From Paracoccaceae bacterium (GTDB lineage Bacteria; Pseudomonadota; Alphaproteobacteria; Rhodobacterales; Rhodobacteraceae), in assembly GCA_020832725.1 (NCBI GenBank), contig JAFIEC010000027.1, positions 1 through 5,914 on the forward strand: a DNA stretch of 5,914 nt. Direction: 5' to 3'. Shown piece after piece: positions 1-4,671 of the stretch; position 1 is the stretch's first letter; every line of letters begins with the position of its first letter. The notes beneath the pieces are model-generated. The model saw nothing but the letters and a program-made list of their open reading frames with translations. It was not told the origin of the DNA and ran no database searches. The position numbers and the translations under genes were made by a program.

Positions 1-738
1 GGGGCCAACCCGCTCGACCCGGTGGAATGGCGGCAGGTGGACGAGGCCTTTGCGCCCCAGATGGCACTGCGCGACCGGCTGATCGGCGAGCGGCCAGACG
101 ATGTGCTGCGGCTGCTGCCTGGGGCCGGGGACGCGGCGGGCGAGTTGCTCGACCTTGTGCTGTCCCGTCTGCGCGGCGATACCCGCTATGTGCCGCGGCC
201 GGGCATCCTGCGGCGCCCCGACGGGGTGGAGGTGCCACTCGACCGCGATCGCCCCCTCGCCACGCTGGGACGGCTGCTACAGGCCGATCTGTGCCTGATG
301 CAGCAAGAGGAACCGGGGACGGAATACAGGCTGACCGGGGCGGTTCTGTGCTTTCCTGCGGGCTGGTCGCTGTCGGAGAAGATCGGCATGCCCATGACCC
401 GGATGCACGGGCCGGTGCCCGCCTTTGACGCGGGGATCACCCGACGGGTGCACCGGCTGTTCGAGGCCCTGCGCCCCGACCGCCCCCTGTGGCGCATGAA
501 CGTCATCCTGCGGGACGACCCGGCGCTGTTCGTTCCCCTGACCGAGGCCGAGGCAGCAGCGCAGCGCGGCTTCTGGCGGGGGCGGGCGCATCTGCGATCC
601 GAGCGGCAATGCCTGTTGCGGCTGCCCCGGACGGGAGCGATCGTCTTTTCGATCCACACCTATGTCGTGCCGGTGGCGGCGCTGCCCGCCGATGCGGTGG
701 CGGCCCTGCACGCCTCTCGGGATGCAAAGGGCCACTGA
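1..738 (+). CDS. DUF3445 / heme-dependent oxidative N-demethylase family protein (5' end outside window)
   Basis: The frame is open from base 1 and ends at TGA 736-738. A GTG at 22 exists, but the residues before it (GANPLDPVEW, continuing VDEAFAPQMALRDRLI) already match the family's N-terminal block, so the true start lies upstream and the gene is 5'-partial. Visible family-like blocks are EYRLTGAVLCFPAGW, then SEKIGMPMTRMHGPVP, LWRMNVILRDDPALF, and near the C-terminus LRSERQCLLRLPRTGAIVF followed by HTYVVP. This pattern is that of DUF3445 (PF11927). A Pseudomonas mendocina member is a heme enzyme with a PAS-like fold that oxidatively demethylates dimethylamine. Applying that activity here is inference, and no electron-transfer partner gene is in view. 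No signal peptide or membrane segment is seen in the visible part, so it is probably cytoplasmic. It converges on the next gene with an 8-base gap and no obvious terminator between them. Confidence 0.85.
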   Translation, partial: GANPLDPVEWRQVDEAFAPQMALRDRLIGERPDDVLRLLPGAGDAAGELLDLVLSRLRGDTRYVPRPGILRRPDGVEVPLDRDRPLATLGRLLQADLCLMQQEEPGTEYRLTGAVLCFPAGWSLSEKIGMPMTRMHGPVPAFDAGITRRVHRLFEALRPDRPLWRMNVILRDDPALFVPLTEAEAAAQRGFWRGRAHLRSERQCLLRLPRTGAIVFSIHTYVVPVAALPADAVAALHASRDAKGH

Positions 739-746
739 ACGGACGC

Positions 747-1214
747 TCAGGAGATGGTCTGGCCCGGGCTTCCCAGCAGCCGGGGGAATTCCACCTTCGG
801 ACAACGGTCCTGCACCACGGCGATTCCCCGGGCGCGGGCGCGGGCGGCGGCCTCCTCGTGGCGGATGCCCACCTGCATCCAGATCGTGCGCAGGGCGGGC
901 AGATGCGCCAGCGCCGCATCAACCACCGGCGGCACATCGGGTGGGCGTCGGAATATGTCCACCGTATCGACGGGCACATCCGCCGGCACCGCCTCCAGCC
1001 CTGCAAGGACATCCTCTCCGAAAAGGCGCTGCCCGACCAGATTGGGGTTGACCGGGATCACCCGGATGCCCCTTCGGTGCAGATCGGCGGCGACGAAATG
1101 GGCGGGACGTTCCGGATCATCAGAGACGCCCACCACCGCCACGCAGCGCATCCCGCTCAGGATGCGGGTGAGGGTTGCGTCGTCGGGCTCGGCGGGCGGG
1201 AACGTTTCTGTCAT
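747..1214 (-). CDS. CoA-binding (YccU-like) Rossmann-fold protein
   Basis: A 155-residue protein with ATG at 1212-1214 (complement) and TGA at 747-749. It is close to full family length. After a short polar N-terminus, a Rossmann strand and glycine turn appear as VAVVGVSDDPERPAHFVA (about residues 25-42). Next come RVIPVNPNLVG (51-61), VDTVDIFRRPPDVP (82-95), IWMQVGIRHEEAA (111-123) and the C-terminal IAVVQDRCPKVEFPRL (131-146) with the family's conserved Cys138. These blocks identify the CoA_binding_2 family (E. coli YccU type). Members bind CoA, but the physiological role is not well defined, so no reaction is assigned. No membrane segment or signal peptide is visible. No Shine-Dalgarno sequence precedes the ATG. 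A TATGCT hexamer (1226-1221, minus strand) sits about 7 bases upstream of it, which could mean a leaderless transcript. It is co-directional with rlmB but separated from it by two terminators. Confidence 0.9.
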   Translation of the reverse strand: MTETFPPAEPDDATLTRILSGMRCVAVVGVSDDPERPAHFVAADLHRRGIRVIPVNPNLVGQRLFGEDVLAGLEAVPADVPVDTVDIFRRPPDVPPVVDAALAHLPALRTIWMQVGIRHEEAAARARARGIAVVQDRCPKVEFPRLLGSPGQTIS

Positions 1215-1286
1215 GGGGGCAGCATAGGGCCGGGCGGGGAAAGGTTCCAGAGGGATGGATCACCCGGAAGGCCACCCTGCGGAACG

Positions 1287-1309
1287 AAAAAGGCGCCCCC
1301 TGCGGGAGC
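1287..1309 (-). terminator. Second (distal) copy of tandem intrinsic terminator
   Basis: On the minus strand, GCTCCC (1309-1304) and GGGGGC (1300-1295) form a 6-bp stem with one G-U pair and loop GCA. Then come three bases (GCC) and a run of five T (complement of 1287-1291). It repeats the 17-base core (GCGCCCCCTGCGGGAGC on the plus strand at 1293-1309) found again at 1318-1334, offset by 25 bases. It is weaker than the proximal copy and probably acts as a backup. Confidence 0.6.
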
Positions 1310-1310
1310 C

Positions 1311-1343
1311 AAAAAAAGCGCCCCCTGCGGGAGCAGTGGGCGC
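1311..1343 (-). terminator. Intrinsic terminator (proximal copy) downstream of rlmB
   Basis: On the minus strand, GCGCCC (1343-1338) pairs perfectly with GGGCGC (1323-1318). After one mismatch, CTGC (1336-1333) pairs with GCAG (1328-1325) around a four-base loop, and seven consecutive T follow (complement of A 1311-1317). This is a strong Rho-independent terminator. It lies about 120 bases past the rlmB stop codon, so it ends either a long rlmB 3' UTR or a separate small RNA. It also insulates the co-directional CoA-binding protein gene. Confidence 0.8.
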
Positions 1344-1463
1344 CAAGTTGTTGGAACGAGGGACAGTGAAGGGAAACGCGATGTTCCGGATCGCGCTCAC
1401 GTTAGTGATGTAGATATGCACCAACGCAGAAAAAGAGGGTGTAATATACTTGTGAACGCGCCG
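1344..1463 (-). ncRNA. Candidate structured RNA: rlmB 3' UTR or small RNA
   Basis: This stretch between the rlmB stop and the terminator has no long gene in either strand but can fold. TCAC/GTGA pair around GTTA (1397-1408). CGCGAT (1377-1382) pairs with ATCGCG (1390-1395) around a 7-base loop. Alternatively GGAAC (1353-1357) pairs with GTTCC (1383-1387). CCAA/TTGG pair around GTTG (1343-1354). On the minus strand the segment leads straight into the strong terminator, as expected for a 3'-UTR-derived or independently transcribed sRNA. A TATATT hexamer lies at 1448-1443 (minus), but no good -35 box precedes it. That favours release from the rlmB transcript over an own promoter. I match it to no known RNA family. 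Confidence 0.3.
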
Positions 1464-2270
1464 TTACTCTGAAGGGCCCGCCGCATGCAGCGCCACCGCA
1501 GCCGCGTTCGACACATTGAGCGAGCCGAACGGCCCGGCCGGCACGATGCGCGCCAGCACGTCGCATCGCTCGCGGGTGAGGGCGCGCAGCCCCGGCCCCT
1601 CGGCCCCCAGCACCAGCGCAAGCGGGCCATCGCGCAGCGGGGACAGCGCATCCTCCAGCGCGGTCTCGGCCTCTCCGGCAAGACCGACCAGCGCATAGCC
1701 CATCTCCTGCAGCGCGCTCATGGCGGTGGCGAGGTTCTGCACCCGCAGATAGGGCTGACGCTCCAGCGCGCCCGAAGCGGACTTGGCCAGCGCGCCCGTC
1801 TCGGGGGCCGCGTGGCGGGCGGGGGCGATGACGGCCCGGGCCCCGCACACCTCGGCCGCGCGCAGGATGGCACCCCCATTGTGCGGATCGGGCACCCGGT
1901 CGAGCAAGAGCACTCGGGGCGCACCGCCCCGGGGGGCACAGACTTCGGAAAGCGAGCCCCAATCCAGCGGATCGGCCTCCAGCGCGGCCCCCTGATGCAC
2001 CGAGCCGGGATCCAGCGGGGCGGGAAAGGCACGCGGATCGGCGATCTCGGGCTCCATGCCCGATGCGGCAACCGCCGCCTCGAGCCGCTGTGCGGCGTTG
2101 CGCGTCAGCACCAGCCGGTGACGGGTGCGGGCGGGGTTCGACAGCGCATCGCCCACCGCGTGAATGCCGAACAGCCAGACCCGCCCGCCACCCTCACGCA
2201 GGCCCCGCGCCCGGTCGCGGTCGCGGGCGATGGCCCAGGCGGGCTTTGCGGGGCGGGACTGGTCGGGCAT
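1464..2270 (-). CDS. rlmB: 23S rRNA (guanosine-2'-O-)-methyltransferase, RlmB/TrmH type (SpoU family)
   Basis: A 268-residue protein with ATG at 2268-2270 (complement) and TAA at 1464-1466. It has a polar N-terminal tail (1-30), then a SpoU substrate-binding domain starting VWLFGIHAVGDAL (31-43), with the linker motif HQGAALEADPL (92-102) typical of RlmB. The C-terminal SPOUT methyltransferase domain shows all three family motifs. Motif 1 is DPHNGGAILRAAE (128-140), with Asn131 and Arg137. Motif 2 is LVLGAEGPGLR (219-229). Motif 3 is GSLNVSNAAAVALHAAG (249-265), which forms part of the trefoil-knot AdoMet site. By family it methylates the 2'-OH of G2251 in the 23S rRNA P loop. A different rRNA or tRNA position cannot be excluded from sequence alone. 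The start has no clear Shine-Dalgarno site. The gene is divergent from tRNA-Tyr and is followed by a structured 3' region and two terminators. Confidence 0.88.
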   Translation of the reverse strand: MPDQSRPAKPAWAIARDRDRARGLREGGGRVWLFGIHAVGDALSNPARTRHRLVLTRNAAQRLEAAVAASGMEPEIADPRAFPAPLDPGSVHQGAALEADPLDWGSLSEVCAPRGGAPRVLLLDRVPDPHNGGAILRAAEVCGARAVIAPARHAAPETGALAKSASGALERQPYLRVQNLATAMSALQEMGYALVGLAGEAETALEDALSPLRDGPLALVLGAEGPGLRALTRERCDVLARIVPAGPFGSLNVSNAAAVALHAAGPSE

Positions 2271-2321
2271 GGGCTGCTCGGACTGTGGAAAAGGTGACGG
2301 GGATCAGAGACGATAGCAGGC

Positions 2322-2348
2322 TTGACGAGGCCAGAAGCGGGTTATAGG
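2322..2348 (+). promoter_or_regulatory. Putative sigma-70 promoter of tRNA-Tyr
   Basis: TTGACG (2322-2327) is followed by a 15-base spacer and TATAGG (2343-2348), about 30 bases upstream of the tRNA. The -35 box is good and the spacer is shorter than the usual 16-18. Transcription would begin near 2355 and give a leader of about 23 bases. Confidence 0.5.
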
Positions 2349-2377
2349 ACCACCTCACGCGGGGCACCAGCCCCCGG

Positions 2378-2461
2378 GGGCGAGGTGCTGCAAGGTGCGG
2401 CAGCGGACTGTAACTCCGCCGGGGAGACCCACGCCTGGTTCGATTCCAGGGTCGCCCACCA
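2378..2461 (+). tRNA. tRNA-Tyr (anticodon GTA), type II with non-canonical acceptor/D arm
   Basis: The anticodon arm is perfect: GCGGA (2403-2407) pairs with TCCGC (2415-2419) around CTGTAAC, giving anticodon GTA at 2410-2412. The T arm is CCTGG/CCAGG (2434-2438, 2446-2450) around TTCGATT. A 14-base variable region (2420-2433) contains a GGG/CCC mini-stem, as in the type II tRNAs (Tyr, Leu, Ser). The acceptor pairs GGGCGA (2378-2383) with TCGCCC (2452-2457), followed by discriminator A2458 and encoded CCA 2459-2461. G1-C72, A73, a long variable arm and GTA fit bacterial TyrRS. Two features are odd. Position 7:66 is a G-G mismatch (2384, 2451), and two G precede the first T, where U8 is normally found. 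The D arm can form 5 bp (GCTGC 2387-2391 with GCGGC 2397-2401, one G-U) around a 5-base loop AAGGT. The exact 5' end could shift by a base within the G run. Confidence 0.82.
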
Positions 2462-2506
2462 TCCCCCCTCACCACCGTCCATTTCCGCTCTTGGCGGGTC
2501 CCTTGG

Positions 2507-2944
2507 TCAGGGCATGACGATCTCGGTTCGCAGAAAGGTCGCGCTGTCGGTCTCGCCGTCGGTATAGGTGATGCGCAGTTCCACCTCCTCGATATGGCCG
2601 GGTGGAAAGCTGATGAAGGGCAGGCCGCGGATGGCGTTGGGCTGGTTGGTGCCGCGATAGCAGGGCTCTAGCGGCAGGGTGATGGCCTCCTTCGCCCCGT
2701 TGATCCGCATCTCCGCCCCCTCCAGCGCGCAGCGCCATGCGGCCAGATGGGTGAAATAGAACAGGTCCTGGCTCTCCTGCTTGCCGATGGCGACCCAATT
2801 GGCGCGGGTCATCTCGAGGATGGGCCGGACCTGGGCGGGTTCGGTCATGCCCTGGGCCATGGCGGGCGCGGCGGCCATGCTGGCCAGCAGGGCAAGGGGC
2901 AGGACATTGCGCAGGGAGCGCATGGCGGGGCGGGCAGGGAACAT
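2507..2944 (-). CDS. Small exported protein of unknown function
   Basis: A 145-residue protein with TGA at 2507-2509 (complement). The start at 2942-2944 is chosen because GGAGGT (complement of 2951-2956) lies 6 bases upstream. The next Met (codon 8, at 2923) has no ribosome binding site. The N-terminus is a Sec signal peptide: basic MFPARPAMRSLRN, a hydrophobic core from about 14 to 28, and probable cleavage after Ala-Met-Ala at 30/31. The mature chain of about 115 residues has two cysteines (Cys72 in AAWRCALEG and Cys95 in LEPCYRG) that could form a periplasmic disulfide. It also has aromatic-rich DLFYFTHLAAW (60-70) and a C-terminal beta-like stretch VELRITYTDGETDSATF (121-137). No lipobox is present. 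I recall similar hypothetical proteins in Rhodobacteraceae but know no function. It runs tail to tail toward the tRNA, 45 bases apart. Confidence 0.85.
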   Translation of the reverse strand: MFPARPAMRSLRNVLPLALLASMAAAPAMAQGMTEPAQVRPILEMTRANWVAIGKQESQDLFYFTHLAAWRCALEGAEMRINGAKEAITLPLEPCYRGTNQPNAIRGLPFISFPPGHIEEVELRITYTDGETDSATFLRTEIVMP

Positions 2945-2950
2945 GGCGGC

Positions 2951-2956
2951 ACCTCC
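2951..2956 (-). promoter_or_regulatory. Strong Shine-Dalgarno site deciding the start of the exported protein
   Basis: GGAGGT on the minus strand (plus-strand ACCTCC) is spaced 6 bases from the ATG at 2944. It is the clearest ribosome binding site in the window and favours the longer N-terminus over the internal Met at 2923. Confidence 0.8.
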
Positions 2957-2969
2957 GATTCAATGGCCC

Positions 2970-2998
2970 AGCATTGCCCGGACAGACGCGCCGGGCAA
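2970..2998 (-). promoter_or_regulatory. Weak putative promoter of the exported-protein gene, overlapped by a dyad
   Basis: On the minus strand, TTGCCC (2998-2993) is followed by a 17-base spacer and AATGCT (2975-2970). Transcription would start near 2963, leaving a leader of about 19 bases containing the GGAGGT site. The -10 match is poor. The inverted repeat at 2974-2998 covers most of this promoter. Confidence 0.3.
2974..2998. repeat. Perfect 8-bp inverted repeat (operator-like dyad)
   Basis: TTGCCCGG (2974-2981) and CCGGGCAA (2991-2998) are exact reverse complements separated by 9 bases (ACAGACGCG). No T run follows on either strand, so it is not an intrinsic terminator. Its place in a divergent intergenic region, over a possible -35/-10 pair, suggests a binding site for a dimeric regulator. 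That role is inference. Confidence 0.55.
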
Positions 2999-3000
2999 GC

Positions 3001-3096
3001 GTCGTGTGGGCACGCGCAAAGGAGAGTCATGTGGGTATGCGCAAAGAAGAGTCGTGTGGACACCCGCAGGCGCCATGTGGGCACGCGCGCGGCGGT
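3001..3096. repeat. Imperfect 25-bp tandem direct repeats
   Basis: Units at 3001-3025 and 3026-3050 are 25 bases each and differ at only 4 positions. A third, shortened unit is 3051-3071 (21 bases). A fourth, more divergent unit is 3072-3096. The shared core resembles TGTGGGCACGCGCAAAG. The 25-base period is not a multiple of three, so the repeats cannot encode a repeated peptide in one frame. That argues they are non-coding DNA upstream of the glycosyltransferase-like gene. They directly follow the dyad at 2974-2998. Confidence 0.75.
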
Positions 3097-3156
3097 GGCG
3101 CAGGCGCGCCCCTTGCGGTATCACGGCCCCTGACGGGCAGGCAGGGATCGGCGGCC

Positions 3157-4185
3157 ATGGCGAGCAGACAGGCGGCAGCGGGGGCGCGGGGCGGCACGGC
3201 GCCGCAAATACCCAATGTTCTGGCGGTGGTGCAGGCCGGACGCCTGCAATTCGAGGCATTGGTCTTCGTGGCCTCGTTCCTGCGCGCGAACCCGGATCAT
3301 GCGGGCCGGCTGTTTCTGGCCGAGCCGCAGCCCGGGCCGCTCTGGCCCTCCGATCCGCGGGTCAGGAATGCCGCCCTGCGCGCCGAGCTGGAAGAGATGG
3401 GCGCGACCTTCCTGCCCTTCGAGAGCCGCCATTTCGGCGCCGCCTATCCCAACGGCAACAAGATCGAGGCCCTGGCCGCGCTGCCGGAGGGAGAGCCCTT
3501 TGTCTTTTTCGACACCGATACGCTGCATCTGGACAGCCTCTCCCGGGTGCCCTTCGACTTCGACCGCCCAACGGCCTCCATTCGGCGGGAGGCTACCTGG
3601 CCCACGATCGAGCTTTATGGACCTGGATACAATGCGATCTGGGGGTCGCTTTATGCCCGTTTCGGCCTCGATTTCGAAAGCAGCCTCGACACGGCATGGC
3701 CCGATGAATACTGGCAGCGCTATCTCTACTTCAACGCTGGTTTCTTCTTCTATCGCTGCCCGAAGATATTCGGGGAACGCTTTCTGGAATATGCGCTTTC
3801 CATCCGCGACGATCCACCAGAAGAGCTGGTATGCCAGACCTTCGACCCCTGGCTGGATCAGGTGGCGCTGCCGCTTGTCATCCATGGGCTGGGCGGCGGC
3901 CGCAACACGCTGCCCGAAGGGTTGCTGGATGGCGAGGTCACCTGTCACTGGCGGGCGCTGCCGCTGCTCTATGCGCGCGAGAGCGATGCCGCCGTCGCAG
4001 TCCTGGAAGAGGTCACTGCCCCCAACCGAATCAAGAAATTGCTGAAGGATTACGAGCCGTTCAAGCGGATGGTCTATCAGGGAAAGGGGAAAAGGGTGCG
4101 CGCGATGTTCGACAGGGAGCATCTGCCGCGCCGCGAGGCGATGATCCGCAACCGCATCCGCAAGGAGGGGCTGTGGCTTCGCTGA
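3157..4185 (+). CDS. Putative glycosyltransferase (GT-A/GT8-like) of unknown substrate
   Basis: From ATG 3157 to TGA 4183-4185 this gives 342 residues. The frame is open further up to TTG 2974, but the added part would run through the 25-base tandem repeats. AGGGA at 3143-3147 lies 9 bases before ATG 3157, so that start is preferred. After a low-complexity N-terminus of about 17 residues, a beta-strand (VLAVVQAGRLQFEALVFVAS, 21-40) is followed by a region ending PFVFFDTDTLHLDSL (114-128). Asp119-Thr-Asp121 there reads as a DxD metal/sugar-nucleotide motif. YFNAGFFFYR (191-200) and DPWLDQVALPL (230-240) match the order of NAG and DQ blocks seen in GT8-type transferases. The C-terminus is basic. 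No signal peptide or membrane helix is seen, so the protein is probably cytoplasmic or membrane-associated. Acceptor and donor are unknown, and no polysaccharide genes are nearby. It converges on the HNH gene with an 8-base gap. Confidence 0.75.
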   Translation: MASRQAAAGARGGTAPQIPNVLAVVQAGRLQFEALVFVASFLRANPDHAGRLFLAEPQPGPLWPSDPRVRNAALRAELEEMGATFLPFESRHFGAAYPNGNKIEALAALPEGEPFVFFDTDTLHLDSLSRVPFDFDRPTASIRREATWPTIELYGPGYNAIWGSLYARFGLDFESSLDTAWPDEYWQRYLYFNAGFFFYRCPKIFGERFLEYALSIRDDPPEELVCQTFDPWLDQVALPLVIHGLGGGRNTLPEGLLDGEVTCHWRALPLLYARESDAAVAVLEEVTAPNRIKKLLKDYEPFKRMVYQGKGKRVRAMFDREHLPRREAMIRNRIRKEGLWLR

Positions 4186-4193
4186 CGCACCGA

Positions 4194-4556
4194 TCAGCGC
4201 CGGCGCTTGCGGGGGCCACCGGGCACGGGCGACAGGAACCCGGGCGGGCGGCGCGCCACCCAGGCGACGAAACGGGCGATCCGCGGATGGGTGCGCAGGG
4301 CCTCGATGGTGCAATAGGCCCGCGCCAGTTCCGTCTCGGTCAGCGTGGCATGGATCTCTCGGTGGCAGATGTGGTGCAGCAGGACCACCGGCCCGCCCTT
4401 GCCGCCGCGCAGGCGGGGCACGAGGTGGTGCAGGCTTTGCGGCACATCAGGCGGGATCGGCCGGTCGCACAGCGGGCAGGGCGGGGCCTCGCCGGCGTCT
4501 TCGCCGGCTGCCCCGTGCCGCGCGTCCTGCGCCGGATCTGCCCGTTTTGCTGCCAT
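4194..4556 (-). CDS. Small HNH endonuclease-family protein
   Basis: Read from ATG 4554-4556 (complement) to TGA 4194-4196, this is 120 residues. The frame extends to an ATG at 4652, but that extra part is Arg/Ala/Gly-rich, unlike any domain, and would overlap the start and promoter of the divergent permease gene. The shorter start is therefore preferred, although it has no clear Shine-Dalgarno site. The HNH core shows CPLC (27-30), SLHHLVPRLRGGKGG (41-55) with the His43-His44 pair, and LLHHICHREIH (59-69). In the usual fold CPLC and a second CxxC hold zinc. Here the second is H61-x2-C64, followed by His65 and His69. Homologues as I recall them share this variant. The C-terminus is basic (GGPRKRRR) and may contact DNA. 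Metal-dependent nicking or cleavage of DNA is the family activity. The target is unknown, and no methylase, terminase or other partner is adjacent. Confidence 0.8.
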   Translation of the reverse strand: MAAKRADPAQDARHGAAGEDAGEAPPCPLCDRPIPPDVPQSLHHLVPRLRGGKGGPVVLLHHICHREIHATLTETELARAYCTIEALRTHPRIARFVAWVARRPPGFLSPVPGGPRKRRR

Positions 4557-4614
4557 GCCCCGGGATTGAGCGCGCGTCGCGGCGCCGACAAGGCCCGGTC
4601 CGCGCCGGTGCGGG

Positions 4615-4643
4615 TTGGAGTGCGCGCCGACACGCGCTAGATT
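4615..4643 (+). promoter_or_regulatory. Putative sigma-70 promoter of the AI-2E family permease gene
   Basis: TTGGAG (4615-4620) and TAGATT (4638-4643) are separated by exactly 17 bases, each matching four of six consensus positions. Transcription would begin near 4650 and leave a leader of about 20 bases with a GGAGA ribosome binding site before ATG 4672. This makes the upstream in-frame starts at 4615 and 4651 unlikely. Confidence 0.5.
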
Positions 4644-4661
4644 GACCGCCATGACCGCGAC

Positions 4662-4666
4662 GGAGA
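4662..4666 (+). promoter_or_regulatory. Ribosome binding site deciding the permease start
   Basis: GGAGA lies 5 bases before ATG 4672. Neither the ATG at 4651 nor the TTG at 4615 has a comparable site. Confidence 0.55.
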
Positions 4667-4671
4667 CGCCG

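Noticed and set aside
1381..1413. Ten-codon plus-strand frame MFRIALTLVM with an AAGGG site 7 bases before its ATG
   Set aside because: It has no plausible promoter and lies antisense to the rlmB 3' region inside pairing segments. It is too short to support without conservation or ribosome-profiling data.
489..1472. Long plus-strand open frame of 327 codons across the CoA-binding gene
   Set aside because: It is a GC-rich shadow of the DUF3445 and CoA-binding genes with no recognisable domain. It also runs through the terminators.
2462..2506. Terminator between tRNA-Tyr and the converging exported-protein gene
   Set aside because: Only a 4-bp stem (CCGC/GCGG) is seen, with no T run on either strand.
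3001..3096. CRISPR array
   Set aside because: The units are directly adjacent with no unique spacers and only 25 bases long. No cas gene is present.
2974..3156. N-terminal extension of the glycosyltransferase-like protein to TTG 2974
   Set aside because: It crosses the dyad and the 25-base tandem repeats, whose period is out of frame. The composition is unlike the rest of the protein, and ATG 3157 has its own ribosome binding site.
3121..4314. Long minus-strand open frame of 397 codons opposite the glycosyltransferase-like gene
   Set aside because: It is antisense to a gene with clear motifs, and its translation shows no domain or start context. High GC at third codon positions commonly creates such frames.
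4557..4652. Longer HNH protein starting at ATG 4652
   Set aside because: The extra 32 residues are low-complexity and overlap the start and promoter of the divergent permease gene. The domain is complete without them.
4615..4671. Upstream starts (TTG 4615, ATG 4651) for the AI-2E family permease
   Set aside because: They lie in or at the edge of the predicted promoter and lack a ribosome binding site, whereas ATG 4672 has GGAGA at good spacing.
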